From: Panacagrimonas sp046594215
GTDB lineage: Bacteria; Pseudomonadota; Gammaproteobacteria; Nevskiales; Nevskiaceae
Direction: 5' to 3'
DNA length: 64,000 nt
Assembly: GCA_046594215.1 (NCBI GenBank)
Contig: JBKJPX010000014.1
Coordinates: 92,155 to 156,154, forward strand
The position numbers and the translations under genes were made by a program. The notes under the pieces were generated by a model that was given only the letters and a program-made list of their open reading frames with translations, did no database searches and had not been told where the DNA came from. Shown in pieces: positions 40,016 to 49,747 of the stretch (positions are counted from its first letter, which is position 1; every line of letters begins with the position of its first letter).

Positions 40016-41407
40016 TCAGACATTCTCCTCAAGGCCCACCGACGGCGGATCCTGGGTCAGTTCCGCCGGCCGCGCGCCGCGCATCGCCTCGGGGTGAATC
40101 GTCGGCAGGCTCGGGCCGGTCTGCACCAGCTTGAACACGTAGTACAGGTAGGCAACGAGCAGCAGGCCGTACACGACGACGAACATCGTGAGCGAAGTCG
40201 CAACCGACGCGGTCGGAATGAGGGAGACGCCATCGCGGGTCGCGATGAGCCCGTGCACGAGCCAGGGCTGCCGCCCGGTCTCGGCGACGACCCAGCCGGA
40301 GACCGTCGCCACGAATCCCAGCGGCGTGGCGACCATGAAGGCGCGCAGCATCAGGCGGTCGGTCTCGAGCTTGCCGCCGATCCAGCGCCACAGGCCCCAA
40401 CCGCCGAGCAGCAAGAACAGCAGACCCAGCCCCACCATAAGCCGGAAGCCGAAGAACACCGGGACGATCGGCGGCCGCAGCCCGGGCGGCACCGACTTCA
40501 GTCCCTGGACCTCGCCGTCCAGTTCATGCGTGAGGATCAGGCTCGCGACGTGCGGAATGGCGATCTCGAACCGGTTTTTCTCCGCGGCCGGGTCGGGGAT
40601 CGCGAACACCAGCAGCGGTGCGCCGCGCGTGGTCTCCCACAGACCCTCCATCGCCGCGACTTTCACCGGCTGGTACTCGCGCACCTCCAGGCCATGCCGG
40701 TCGCCGACGACGACCTGCAGCGGCGCGGCGATGGCCAGCACCGTGATCGCCGCGCGCAGGCCCGCCAGACCCGCCCCGCGGTACACGTCCTTGAACAGGC
40801 ACCACGCCGATCCGCCCGCGACCACGAGCGCGGCCGTGATCGACGACGCGAGCAGCATGTGCGCAAGCCGGAACGGGAAGGAAGGATTGAACACCACCGC
40901 CCACCAGTCCTTCGGCACGAGCTGGCCGTTGATCCACTCGGCGCCCTGCGGCGTGTGCATGAAGCTGTTGGCCGACAGGATCCAGAACGCCGAGTTGGTC
41001 GTGCCCAGCGCCACCAGCAGGCTTGCGAGGAAGTGCAGCCGGGGTCCGACCTTGTTCCAGCCGAACAGCATGATCCCGAGGAAGCCCGCCTCGACGAAGA
41101 ACGCCGTCAGCACTTCTACCGACAGCAGCGGCCCGAGCACCGGGCCCGCCATGTCCGAGAAGCGCGAGAAATTGGTGCCAAATTCGTAACTCAACACGAG
41201 GCCCGAGACCACGCCCATGCCGAAAGTGAGCGCGAAAATCTTCACCCAGAACCGGTAGAGCTCGAGCCAGTAGGCACGCTGCGTGCGGCGCCACGCGGCC
41301 TCGAAGGTCACCAGGAACCAGGCCAGGCCGATGGTCAGCGTCGGAAAGAGAATGTGGAATCCGACGGTGAAACCGAACTGGATTCGCGACAGCAGCAGAG
41401 CGTCCAC
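40016..41407 (-). CDS. cydA: Cytochrome bd-type ubiquinol oxidase subunit I (CIO-like)
   Basis: This 463-aa subunit carries the hemes b558, b595 and d. Visible are the N-terminal His of QFGFTVGFH (residue 18), the His in FPFRLAHMLLASS, and GWVVAETGRQPW at the quinol site. The Q-loop is short and the protein is smaller than E. coli CydA, which matches the cyanide-insensitive (CioA) group. The GTG at 41407 with AGAGGA upstream is chosen; there is no ATG near the conserved start. Confidence 0.94.
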   Translation of the reverse strand: MDALLLSRIQFGFTVGFHILFPTLTIGLAWFLVTFEAAWRRTQRAYWLELYRFWVKIFALTFGMGVVSGLVLSYEFGTNFSRFSDMAGPVLGPLLSVEVLTAFFVEAGFLGIMLFGWNKVGPRLHFLASLLVALGTTNSAFWILSANSFMHTPQGAEWINGQLVPKDWWAVVFNPSFPFRLAHMLLASSITAALVVAGGSAWCLFKDVYRGAGLAGLRAAITVLAIAAPLQVVVGDRHGLEVREYQPVKVAAMEGLWETTRGAPLLVFAIPDPAAEKNRFEIAIPHVASLILTHELDGEVQGLKSVPPGLRPPIVPVFFGFRLMVGLGLLFLLLGGWGLWRWIGGKLETDRLMLRAFMVATPLGFVATVSGWVVAETGRQPWLVHGLIATRDGVSLIPTASVATSLTMFVVVYGLLLVAYLYYVFKLVQTGPSLPTIHPEAMRGARPAELTQDPPSVGLEENV

Positions 41408-41597
41408 ACAGATCCTCTGTTCGTCGCGACCATCGCCCGTAGCGGGTCTTGTGCGGGTCGCGAAGGGGCTGCTCCTCCGACGCAACGAATGATCCGCCGC
41501 TCGCGCAGCTTTGTCATTCGCAGCTGCGACCGTCCGTCACGTCGCGGGCTCTCACATGTTCCCGAACCTACGCTTCGGAGAAGATCGCCGACCTGGC

Positions 41598-41660
41598 CCG
41601 GATGAATTCCGGGACCGTTCCCCGACGATCAGGCTCGCATCCGGACTTGGTCCGAGCCAC
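41598..41660. repeat. Possible degenerate dispersed repeat copy
   Basis: GCCCGGATGAATTCCGGGA near the start and TCCGGACTTGG near the end resemble the CCGGAC ends and GAATTTCG core of the other repeats. It lies between the cydA and cyclase-STAND genes, and the resemblance is weak. Confidence 0.3.
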
Positions 41661-41667
41661 GAAGGTT

Positions 41668-44418
41668 TCAGCGCGCCGCGCCGATGGCTTCCGACAAGAT
41701 GCTCCGCGCCTGCAACATCGCGTCGGTCTGCACGCGGCGCAGCAGCGCGGCATCCAGACGTTCATCGAGCCGCGCCTGCAGCGCATTGCGCAGCTCCCTG
41801 TCCGCAGGCTCGCGCGCATAGCCCACGGCCGTGTACAGCGCATCCGCAGCGTAGGCGTAACGCGCGGCAATGTGCTCGTGTCCCGCCTGCATCTCGACCG
41901 CGGCGAGCCGCTCGAGCGCCTCGGGTGCGAGGTGCGAGGCGCCGACCTCCAGCGAGATGCGCCCCACCTCGACGAAATTGCGCCGTGCCTGCACCGCGTC
42001 ACCCTTGCGCAGCAGCGCGAGGCCCGCGGTCGACAGCACGTGCGCCACGCCCTCGAGGCTGCCGAGCTCGCGGAAGATGTCCGCGCCCTCGGTCGCCAGG
42101 CGCAGCGCCTCGTCGTGTTCACCGATCTCTATGAGGCCCACCGCGAGATTGTTCGAGAGGCGCGCGCGATCGAAGCGCCAGCCTCGCTGTTCCGATTCGG
42201 CGAGACGCTCGCGCAACAGGCTCACCGCCTCGGCGTAGCGACTCTGCTGCAGCATCAGGGTGGCCAGTTCGGTTTCAACGACGAAGCGCCGATAGGGATC
42301 GTCCATGCCGGCGAGGATCTGCGCCTGTTCGAGCAGCAGCGTCTCGGCCGAGGCGTAGTCGCCGCGATCGCGTGCGCAGGTCGTGAGCTGCTTGAGCGCT
42401 TCGAGCCGCGTCTGCGCATCGTCGATCTGGATCGCCAGCGACAGTGCCTCACGCAGCAGGCTCTCGACGCGTGCGGCATCCGACCCGCGCAGCAGGCGGC
42501 CCAGCGCGATCAGCAGATGTGCGCGCGACTCGCGATCACCGCCGGGCAGGCCCTCGGCGCGTTGTGCCCACTCGGCGCCTTCCTGCAGGCGGCCGCGCTT
42601 GATCCAGAAATGCGCGAGCGCGGAGGTGAGTCGCACCGTCTCATCCTGCGCGCCCAAGCGGTGACCGATGTCGAGCGCCGCACGCAGATTGTCCTGTTCC
42701 AGCACGAGGCGCTGCATCCACCGCGGCGCCTCGGCGCCCGTGAAGCGCGGCACCGCCTTCTCGGCGAGCGCCAGACCCCAGGCGAGCAGGCGTCGCTGCA
42801 CCGAGAATGCATCTCCCGCGCGCAGCTTCTCGCTGGCGAAGTCGCGCAGGGTCTCGAGCATGCCGTAGCGGTAATCGCCGGACACGGGGAAGCCCGGCGT
42901 ATAGGTCACCAGCGACTTGTCGACCAGCGCGGTCAGCAGGTCGGGGACGTCCTCCATCGGCAGGCCGTCACCTGCACACACGGCCTCGGCCGCGGCCAGG
43001 TCCCAGCCGTCGGCGAACACGGCGAGGCGGTCGAACAAGAGACGCTCCGAGAGCGAGAGCATCTCGTAGCTCCACTCCACCGTCGCGCGCAGGGTCTGGT
43101 GGCGCGTGCCCGTATCGCGCGCGCCACCCGAAAGCAGGCGGAAGCGATCCTTGAGACGCAGCGCGAGCTCGCTGACCGGCAGCGCGCGGGCACGGCTGGC
43201 CGCGAGTTCCAGCGCCAGCGGCATGCCGTCGAGGCGGCGGCAGATCTCGCCCACGGCCTCGGCCGTGCTCGGGTCGAGACTGAAGTCGCCGCGATGGGCC
43301 TGGATGCGTTCGACCAGCAGGCGCGCGGCCTCGGACAGTTCGCCGTCATCGTCGCGCGTGGGCAGCGGCGTCATGCGCAGCAGATGTTCACCGGACAGGT
43401 GCAGCGGCTCGCGCGACGTGGCCAGCACGCGCACCTCGGGCGCCCCCGCCAACGTGCCCGCAATTCGACCGGCCGCCGCGAGGACGTGCTCGCAGTTGTC
43501 GAGGATCAGCAGCACCGAGCGTGATTCGAGGTATGCCGCCACCGATTCGATCAGCGGCCGATCGCGTTCCTCGGCCACGCCCAGCGCGTACGCGCAGGCC
43601 CGCACCGCCGACTCGGCGTCGTGCGCGGCGGCCAGTTCCACCAGCCACACGCCGTCGCGGAAGAAAGGCAGCAGGTCGCCGCCCACCTCCAGCGCCAGGC
43701 GTGTCTTTCCCACACCGCCCGGTCCGACCACGTTGACGATGCGCCGTTCGCGCAGCAGCTGGCCCAGCTTCGTGCGCTCGTCGGCCCGACCGATGAAGGA
43801 TGTGGCCGCGCGCGGCAGGTTGTGGCCGCGCACCGACAGCGTCCGCGGCAGGGGGAAATGCGAGCGCAGGCCCGGGTAGCAGACCTGGAACAGGCGCTCA
43901 GGCTGCGGGAAATCTTTCAAACGGAAGCTGCCCAGGTCGCGCAGCGTGCAACCGCCCGGCAGTCGGCGATCGGCCGCGTCGCAGGTCGCGGCGGAGACCA
44001 GCACCTGGCCGCCGTGGCCTGCGGCCGACACGCGCGCCGCCTGGTGCACGGCCAGCGCGATGTAGGTGTCGCCGTAGGGCTCGGCCTCGCCGGTATGAAG
44101 GCCGACCCGCATCGCGAGGCGCACGCCCTGCGGCCACTTCTCGGCGTCCATCGCGGCCTGCGCCTCGAGGCAGGCGCTGATCGCGCCGGCGGCGTCCGCG
44201 AACGCGCAGAAGCAGGCGTCGCCCTCGTGGCCAACCAGGAAGCCGCCGTGCCGGTGGGTCGCTTCGCGCAGCAGGTCGCGGTGTCGGAACACCACGGCGG
44301 GGAAGTCGTTGCCCAGGTGCCGCAGCAGCGTCGTGGAGCCCTCGATGTCCGTGATCACGAACGTGACGCGACCTCGCGGGAGCGTGGATATGTGCTCGGC
44401 GGAAGGGACGCGGATCAT
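41668..44418 (-). CDS. Adenylate-cyclase-domain / NB-ARC-type ATPase / TPR regulator
   Basis: This 916-aa protein has three parts. A class III cyclase domain (~15-185) keeps both metal Asp (FVITDIEGST, HEGDACFCAF), but the usual catalytic Asn-x-Ala-Ala-Arg reads VHQAARV, so the Asn is replaced. A STAND-type ATPase (~215-560) has Walker A GPGGVGKT, Walker B LLILDNCEH and LATSREPL. The rest is helical TPR-like repeats. Such proteins act as ligand-triggered signalling switches. The ATG at 44418 follows from the conserved start of the cyclase domain. It is divergent from the dioxygenase gene. Confidence 0.85.
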   Translation of the reverse strand: MIRVPSAEHISTLPRGRVTFVITDIEGSTTLLRHLGNDFPAVVFRHRDLLREATHRHGGFLVGHEGDACFCAFADAAGAISACLEAQAAMDAEKWPQGVRLAMRVGLHTGEAEPYGDTYIALAVHQAARVSAAGHGGQVLVSAATCDAADRRLPGGCTLRDLGSFRLKDFPQPERLFQVCYPGLRSHFPLPRTLSVRGHNLPRAATSFIGRADERTKLGQLLRERRIVNVVGPGGVGKTRLALEVGGDLLPFFRDGVWLVELAAAHDAESAVRACAYALGVAEERDRPLIESVAAYLESRSVLLILDNCEHVLAAAGRIAGTLAGAPEVRVLATSREPLHLSGEHLLRMTPLPTRDDDGELSEAARLLVERIQAHRGDFSLDPSTAEAVGEICRRLDGMPLALELAASRARALPVSELALRLKDRFRLLSGGARDTGTRHQTLRATVEWSYEMLSLSERLLFDRLAVFADGWDLAAAEAVCAGDGLPMEDVPDLLTALVDKSLVTYTPGFPVSGDYRYGMLETLRDFASEKLRAGDAFSVQRRLLAWGLALAEKAVPRFTGAEAPRWMQRLVLEQDNLRAALDIGHRLGAQDETVRLTSALAHFWIKRGRLQEGAEWAQRAEGLPGGDRESRAHLLIALGRLLRGSDAARVESLLREALSLAIQIDDAQTRLEALKQLTTCARDRGDYASAETLLLEQAQILAGMDDPYRRFVVETELATLMLQQSRYAEAVSLLRERLAESEQRGWRFDRARLSNNLAVGLIEIGEHDEALRLATEGADIFRELGSLEGVAHVLSTAGLALLRKGDAVQARRNFVEVGRISLEVGASHLAPEALERLAAVEMQAGHEHIAARYAYAADALYTAVGYAREPADRELRNALQARLDERLDAALLRRVQTDAMLQARSILSEAIGAAR

Positions 44419-44527
44419 GATGCGCAACTGTAGCGGATGGGTGGGCGGCGTCGCGCGAAGGGTTTCCCACCCGCGACGCGGCAGCGGTCTATCCTTCCGG
44501 CCCGAGCCGCACTGCCACCCTGCCTTC

Positions 44528-45310
44528 ATGATCCGCTCGCCCGCTTCTCCCCGCAGCCTCTTCCTTGGCCATGGCGCGCCGACCCTGGCCCTGAGCCGCC
44601 ATCCCGCGACCGAGATGATGAGCGGGCTCGGACAGCGGCTTCCCGTTCCCACGGCACTGATCGTGGCCTCGCCGCATCGCCAGGCGCGCCGCTTCGACGT
44701 CGGCGTAGCGCCACGTTTCGAGGCCTGGCACGACTTCCGCGGCTTTGCGCCCGAGCTCTACGCACTTCGCTACTCGCCGCCCGGAGCGCCGGCGCTGGCC
44801 GCGCGGGTGTGCGAGACCCTGCGCGCGGCGGGACTGGCGTCGCAAGCTTCCGACGACGCGCGCATCGATCACGGCATCTGGGTGCCGCTGCGGCTGATGT
44901 GGCCCGAGGCGAACGTCCCGGTGATCCCGGTCTCCACGCTGGGCGCCGGCCCCATCGCGCACCTGGCGCTTGGCCGCGCCCTCAAACCGTTCGCGGACGA
45001 GGGCCTGCTGGTCATCGGCACCGGCAGCCTCACGCATAACCTGGGCGACGTCGATCTCGCCGACGAGTTGACGCCGGTGACGGCCTGGGCCGGCGAGTTC
45101 GACGACTGGATCGCGCAGCAGCTCGCCGCTGGCGACGTCGAAGCCCTGCTCGACTACCGCGCCCGCGCCCCGCACGCCGCGCACGCACACCCGGATGAGG
45201 ACCACCTCATGCCCCTGTTCGTCGCGCTGGGGGCTGGAGGCGACGCCACGCCCCTCTTCCGGGGAATGAGCTACGGCACGATCAGCCTGTCCGCATACGC
45301 CTTTGCCTGA
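44528..45310 (+). CDS. DODA/LigB-type extradiol ring-cleavage dioxygenase family protein
   Basis: This 260-aa protein of the LigB fold (class III extradiol dioxygenases, 4,5-DOPA dioxygenase-like) has metal-site residues in FLGHGAPT (~15), ASPHRQA (~50) and TGSLTHNLG (~172). The conserved DHGIWVPLRLM (~115) also fits. The family includes E. coli YgiD. The substrate is probably a catechol, but this is not tested. It shares a 110-base divergent promoter with the cyclase-STAND gene. Confidence 0.88.
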   Translation: MIRSPASPRSLFLGHGAPTLALSRHPATEMMSGLGQRLPVPTALIVASPHRQARRFDVGVAPRFEAWHDFRGFAPELYALRYSPPGAPALAARVCETLRAAGLASQASDDARIDHGIWVPLRLMWPEANVPVIPVSTLGAGPIAHLALGRALKPFADEGLLVIGTGSLTHNLGDVDLADELTPVTAWAGEFDDWIAQQLAAGDVEALLDYRARAPHAAHAHPDEDHLMPLFVALGAGGDATPLFRGMSYGTISLSAYAFA

Positions 45311-45420
45311 GACGAAGTCAGGCCGAAGCCCGACCTGCCCGGGCCCGCCGGATGCTCCCCCTAAACAGCCCACGTCGCAGGCCGTAAACTCGCGGCCCTT
45401 TTGAAGCTCTCGCGGTCCCG

Positions 45421-47007
45421 ATGTCCTCCGTTGCCGATCAGGCCCAGCTGCGCCGCACCTTTGCGATCATCAGCCATCCGGACGCGGGCAAGACCACGCT
45501 GACGGAAAAACTGTTGCTGTTCGGCGGCGCGATCCAGCTCGCCGGCACCGTCAAGGGCCGCAAGGCCACGCGCCACGCGACCTCGGACTGGATGGCGCTG
45601 GAACAGCAGCGCGGAATCTCGATCACGACCTCGGTGATGCAGTTCCCATACAAGGACCGCGTCGTGAACCTGCTCGACACGCCCGGCCACGAGGACTTCT
45701 CTGAAGACACGTACCGCACGCTCACCGCGGTCGACTCGGCGCTGATGGTCATCGACTGCGCCAAGGGCGTGGAGACGCGCACGATCAAGCTCATGGAGGT
45801 GTGCCGCCTGCGCGACACGCCGATCATCAGTTTCGTCAACAAGCTCGACCGCGAAGGACGGCCGCCGCTGGAACTGCTCGACGAGATCGAGAAGGTGCTG
45901 GACCTGCAGTGCACGCCGATCACCTGGCCGCTGGGCATGGGCCGTGAGTTCAAGGGCGTGTATCACCTGCTCGAGGACCGCTTTTATCTCTATTCGGGCG
46001 ACAAGCACCGCATCTCCGAGATCGAGACCATCGACGGCCTGCTCTCGCCGGGCCTGGGCGAGCGCTTCGGCGCCATCTACCAGACTCTGCGCGACGAGAT
46101 CGAGCTGCTGCAGATGGCCGGCACCGAGTTCGACCTGGAGCGCTACCGTGCCGCCAAGCTCACGCCGGTGTTCTTCGGTTCGGCAATCAGCAATTTCGGC
46201 GTGCGGGAACTCCTCAACGGCTTCGTCGAATGGGCCCCGCCACCGCAGCCCCGCGCTACCGACGCCCGCGTGGTCGAGCCTACCGAAGCCAGGTTCAGCG
46301 GCTTCGTATTCAAGATCCAGGCAAACATGGATCCCAAGCATCGCGACCGCGTGGCCTTCCTGCGGGTCTGCTCGGGCGCCTATCGTCGTGGCATGAGCCT
46401 CCACAGCGTCCGGCTCGGCGGCCCGGTGCGCGTCTCCAGCGCCCTCACCTTCATGGCCTCCGACCGCGAGGCCGTGGAAGAGGCCTGGCCGGGCGACATC
46501 ATCGGACTGCACAACCACGGCAACATCGCCATCGGCGACGCCCTCACGGAGGGCGAGACGCTTCGGTTCCTTGGCATTCCGAACTTCGCGCCCGAACTGT
46601 TCCGGCGCGTGGTCCTGCGAGACCCGCTCAAGGCCAAGCAGTTGAACAAGGGTCTCGACCAGTTGTGCGAGGAGGGCGCGACCCAGGTGTACCGGCCCCT
46701 GACCAACAACGACATCGTCCTGGGCGCGGTCGGGACGCTGCAGTTCGACGTGGTCCAGTTCCGACTGCGCGACGAGTACAACGTGGAGTCCGCGTTCGAG
46801 CCCGTGACGGTGCACTGCGCCCGTTGGGTCGACTGCCCGGACCCCGTCCAGTTCAAGGCCTTCGTGGAGAAGAACGAGACCCGGATGGCACGCGACCATT
46901 ATGGCGACCTGGTCTACCTGGCGAGTTCTTCGGTGAACCTGTCCATGACCCGCGAACGCCACCCCGAAGTACGGTTCCTGGATACCAAGGAGCACGCGCG
47001 GGCCTGA
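45421..47007 (+). CDS. prfC: Peptide chain release factor 3
   Basis: This 528-aa translational GTPase recycles RF1 and RF2 from the ribosome. All G motifs are present: SHPDAGKTTLTEKLL (~17-31), GISITTSVMQF (~61), DTPGHEDF (~84) and NKLDRE (~139). Domain order and length match E. coli RF3 (529 aa). The start MSSVADQAQLRRTFAIISHPD is as in the family. Confidence 0.97.
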   Translation: MSSVADQAQLRRTFAIISHPDAGKTTLTEKLLLFGGAIQLAGTVKGRKATRHATSDWMALEQQRGISITTSVMQFPYKDRVVNLLDTPGHEDFSEDTYRTLTAVDSALMVIDCAKGVETRTIKLMEVCRLRDTPIISFVNKLDREGRPPLELLDEIEKVLDLQCTPITWPLGMGREFKGVYHLLEDRFYLYSGDKHRISEIETIDGLLSPGLGERFGAIYQTLRDEIELLQMAGTEFDLERYRAAKLTPVFFGSAISNFGVRELLNGFVEWAPPPQPRATDARVVEPTEARFSGFVFKIQANMDPKHRDRVAFLRVCSGAYRRGMSLHSVRLGGPVRVSSALTFMASDREAVEEAWPGDIIGLHNHGNIAIGDALTEGETLRFLGIPNFAPELFRRVVLRDPLKAKQLNKGLDQLCEEGATQVYRPLTNNDIVLGAVGTLQFDVVQFRLRDEYNVESAFEPVTVHCARWVDCPDPVQFKAFVEKNETRMARDHYGDLVYLASSSVNLSMTRERHPEVRFLDTKEHARA

Positions 47008-47144
47008 GTCAACGGACAAAGTTCCTCAGCGGTTCAGGGCAGATTCATGCGCACCGGTCAGAAACCACGTGTTCAGTCATTGCCGCGATACGGTGCCAAA
47101 ACGCTACACTGCGGCAGCCAATACACCGGATGGGAGATTCAAAC

Positions 47145-48308
47145 GTGAAAAAAAGCTTTAAAACCATGTGCGCGATGTCGGCGCTGGCGCTGGTCGCCAC
47201 CGCCGCTTCGGCACAGTCTTTCGACGACTCCAAGTATGTCGGCCTGATGGGCCTGGGCTACTTCCCGGACAAGGACCTCAATCTCGATGACGGTGTCGGC
47301 GCGCGGGGCTACTTCGGTATTCCGCTGACGCCCAACCTGAACCTCGAAGTCAACGGTTGGGGCTACGGCGCCGACCCCAAGGACGACGCGGCCAAGTACG
47401 TCAAGCAGTACGGCGGCGGCGTTGACCTCATGGCTCCGTTTGCCCGGGGCAAGATCACTCCGTTCTTTCTGATCGGCGGCGGCTACAACCGCCTCGAGGA
47501 GAAGAACAACGGCTCCGGACGCTTCGACAATGGCTACGCGAACGCCGGCTTCGGCCTGCTGTTCGATCTCGGCCAGGGCTGGGCGATTCGTGGCGAAGGC
47601 CGCTATGTCGCGTTCTTCCCTGACAGCGACCTCGGCCTCGACAACGGTCACTACGACGACGCCGTGGCGGGCCTGGGCCTGCAGTACACCTTCCAGAAAC
47701 CGACGCGAGCTGCTCCGCCCCCTCCTCCCCCGCCGCCCCCGCCGCCGCTCCCGGTGCCGAAGGACAGCGATGGCGATGGCGTGCTCGACTCCGTCGATCA
47801 GTGCCCCAACACGCCGCGTGGCGTGCAGGTGGACACGCGCGGTTGCCCGCTGGATTCGGATGGCGACGGCGTGCCCGATTACCTCGACAAGTGCCCGAAC
47901 ACCACCAAAGGCCTGAAGGTCGATGCAACGGGTTGCGTGCGTGATGCGCAGACCATCGTGCTGCAGAACGTCAACTTCGAATTCAACAAGTCGACGCTGA
48001 CGGCAGATGCGAAGGGTGTGCTGAACGATGTCTCGAAGGGTCTCGTGAGCCAGAAGGATCTGCGTGTCGAGATCGCCGGCCACACCGACTCCAAGGGCAG
48101 CGACGCGTACAACCTGAAGCTGTCGAACAGCCGTGCGGCATCGGTGAAGTCGTACCTGATCTCGCAGGGCGTCTCCCCGAGCCAGCTGGTGTCGAAGGGC
48201 TACGGCGAAGCACAGCCGGTTGCCACCAACGACACCGATGAGGGCCGTGCGCAGAACCGCCGCGTCGAGTTCCGTGTGCTGAGCCAGGGCAGCGCCAAGC
48301 TGCGGTAA
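47145..48308 (+). CDS. OmpA family outer-membrane protein with TSP3 repeats
   Basis: This 387-aa protein has a signal peptide (MSALALVATAASAQ), an eight-stranded barrel-like domain (~25-180), and a linker with 11 consecutive prolines. Two calcium-binding thrombospondin type-3 repeats follow (DSDGDGVLDSVDQCPNT and DSDGDGVPDYLDKCPNT). The C-terminal OmpA peptidoglycan-binding domain has FEFNKSTL, IAGHTDSKGSDAYN and NRRVEFRV. It anchors the outer membrane to murein. The GTG at 47145 with GGGAG upstream is preferred to an ATG 5 codons earlier. TTGCCG (47080) and TACACT (47105) are weak promoter candidates. Confidence 0.92.
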   Translation: MKKSFKTMCAMSALALVATAASAQSFDDSKYVGLMGLGYFPDKDLNLDDGVGARGYFGIPLTPNLNLEVNGWGYGADPKDDAAKYVKQYGGGVDLMAPFARGKITPFFLIGGGYNRLEEKNNGSGRFDNGYANAGFGLLFDLGQGWAIRGEGRYVAFFPDSDLGLDNGHYDDAVAGLGLQYTFQKPTRAAPPPPPPPPPPPLPVPKDSDGDGVLDSVDQCPNTPRGVQVDTRGCPLDSDGDGVPDYLDKCPNTTKGLKVDATGCVRDAQTIVLQNVNFEFNKSTLTADAKGVLNDVSKGLVSQKDLRVEIAGHTDSKGSDAYNLKLSNSRAASVKSYLISQGVSPSQLVSKGYGEAQPVATNDTDEGRAQNRRVEFRVLSQGSAKLR

Positions 48309-48331
48309 GCCTCACGCGATAGCAGTACCCG

Positions 48332-48366
48332 AGGCCCGGGCACTCAAAGTGCCCGGGCCTTTTTTT
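48332..48366 (+). terminator. Rho-independent terminator after OmpA-family gene
   Basis: A perfect 13-bp stem AGGCCCGGGCACT/AGTGCCCGGGCCT with a 3-base CAA loop is followed by a run of seven T. Confidence 0.95.
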
Positions 48367-48480
48367 GTCTGTCGCCCAGCCGCGCCTTTGCGCTGAGAGC
48401 TCTTGACGAGCGGGCGCGCCGCCGGCCTCTGCGACAATGACGGACCTGTCCGTCCCGCCGTAGCCACTGCCGTTCCCCGC

Positions 48481-49731
48481 ATGTCCGAGTCCGCCCCGCG
48501 CCACGACGCTTTCGCCGCGCTGCGCATCCCGAATTTCCGCAACTTGATGGGCGGAACCTTCCTGCTCACCTGCGGGCTGGAGATGCAGCGGGTGGCGCTG
48601 GGCTACACGCTGTACCTGCTTACGCGCGATCCGCTGTCGCTGGGACTGCTGGGGCTCGCCGAGGCCGTGCCGTTCATGGGGCTGGCGCTGTTCGGCGGCC
48701 ATCTCGCCGATCGCAGGGACAAGCGTCGGATGATGCAGTTCGCGGGCGCGGTGTTCATCAGTGGCAGCCTGATGCTGTTCCTCGCATCGCTACCCGCGGT
48801 CCGTGGCGAGGTCTCGGACGCGCTGCTGATCGGGCTGATCTACCTGGTCGTCTTCATCGAAGGGCTCGCGCGCGGCTTCTACAGCCCCGCCTCGTCCTCG
48901 CTCAAACCCTTCCTGGTCCCGCGCGAGCACTACGGCAACTCGGCGACCTGGAGCAGCATGTCCTGGCAAGCCGGGGCGATCCTGGGACCGGCACTCGGGG
49001 GCTTCGTGTTCGCGGCGGTGGGCCTGCCGGGCACGCTGGCCGGGGTGCTGGTCCTCATCGGTGCGAACATCGCCCTGATCGGTTCCATCGATCCACCGGC
49101 CGCCGCCCGTGTCGTCGCTTCCAAGGACGCGCTCTGGCAGAGCCTGCGCGATGGCCTGGCCTACGTGTGGCGCACGCCGATCATCCTGTACTCGATCTCG
49201 CTGGACATGTTCTCGGTGCTGTTCGGCGGCGTGATGGCGATCCTGCCGATCTTCGCCGAGGACATCCTGCGTGTCGGGCCCCAGGGCATGGGCGTGCTAC
49301 GCGCCGCGCCCGCCGTGGGCGCGGTCGCGACGATGCTGATCTGCGCCTGGCTGCCGCCGACGCGCCACGCCTGGCGCAACCTGCTGTGGTCGGTGCTCGG
49401 CTTCGGCATCGCGACCCTGGTGTTCGGGCTCTCGCAGGTCTTCTGGATCTCCGTGATCGCGCTGGCTGCCAGCGGCGCGTTCGACAGCGTCAGCGTGGTG
49501 ATCCGCGGCACGATCCTGCAGAGCCTCACGGAAGACCACATGCGCGGGCGCGTCGCTTCGGTGAGCAGCGTGTTCGTGTCGGCGTCCAACGAGCTCGGCG
49601 CCTTCGAGTCGGGCGTCGCGGCGCGCCTGCTGGGCGTGGTGCCCTCGGTGGTGTTCGGCGCCGTGGCGACCGTCGCGACGGTCGCCTACGTGTGGCGGCG
49701 ATCGCGCCCGCTGTTCGCGATCCGGCTATGA
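48481..49731 (+). CDS. MFS transporter (MFS_3/EntS-like)
   Basis: This 416-aa protein has twelve hydrophobic segments and the loop motif GGHLADRRDKRRMM (~78-91). The start FRNLMGGTFLLTCGLEMQRVALGYTLY is typical of the MFS_3 group that includes EntS-type exporters. A drug or siderophore export role is possible but not shown by context. The downstream small gene starts 16 bases later. Confidence 0.86.
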   Translation: MSESAPRHDAFAALRIPNFRNLMGGTFLLTCGLEMQRVALGYTLYLLTRDPLSLGLLGLAEAVPFMGLALFGGHLADRRDKRRMMQFAGAVFISGSLMLFLASLPAVRGEVSDALLIGLIYLVVFIEGLARGFYSPASSSLKPFLVPREHYGNSATWSSMSWQAGAILGPALGGFVFAAVGLPGTLAGVLVLIGANIALIGSIDPPAAARVVASKDALWQSLRDGLAYVWRTPIILYSISLDMFSVLFGGVMAILPIFAEDILRVGPQGMGVLRAAPAVGAVATMLICAWLPPTRHAWRNLLWSVLGFGIATLVFGLSQVFWISVIALAASGAFDSVSVVIRGTILQSLTEDHMRGRVASVSSVFVSASNELGAFESGVAARLLGVVPSVVFGAVATVATVAYVWRRSRPLFAIRL

Positions 49732-49747
49732 AGGAGACAGGGGCAAG

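Noticed and set aside
45361..47019. 552-codon minus-strand open frame over prfC
   Set aside because: prfC is unmistakable on the plus strand; the antisense frame is an artefact of codon bias.
47062..47078. CACGTG-centred sequence as a parS site for the ParB-like protein
   Set aside because: The flanks do not match the parS half-sites; no good parS was seen in the window.
47707..47760. C/G-rich run in the OmpA-family gene as an assembly artefact
   Set aside because: It encodes an in-frame poly-proline linker between barrel and TSP3 repeats, a common feature of such proteins.
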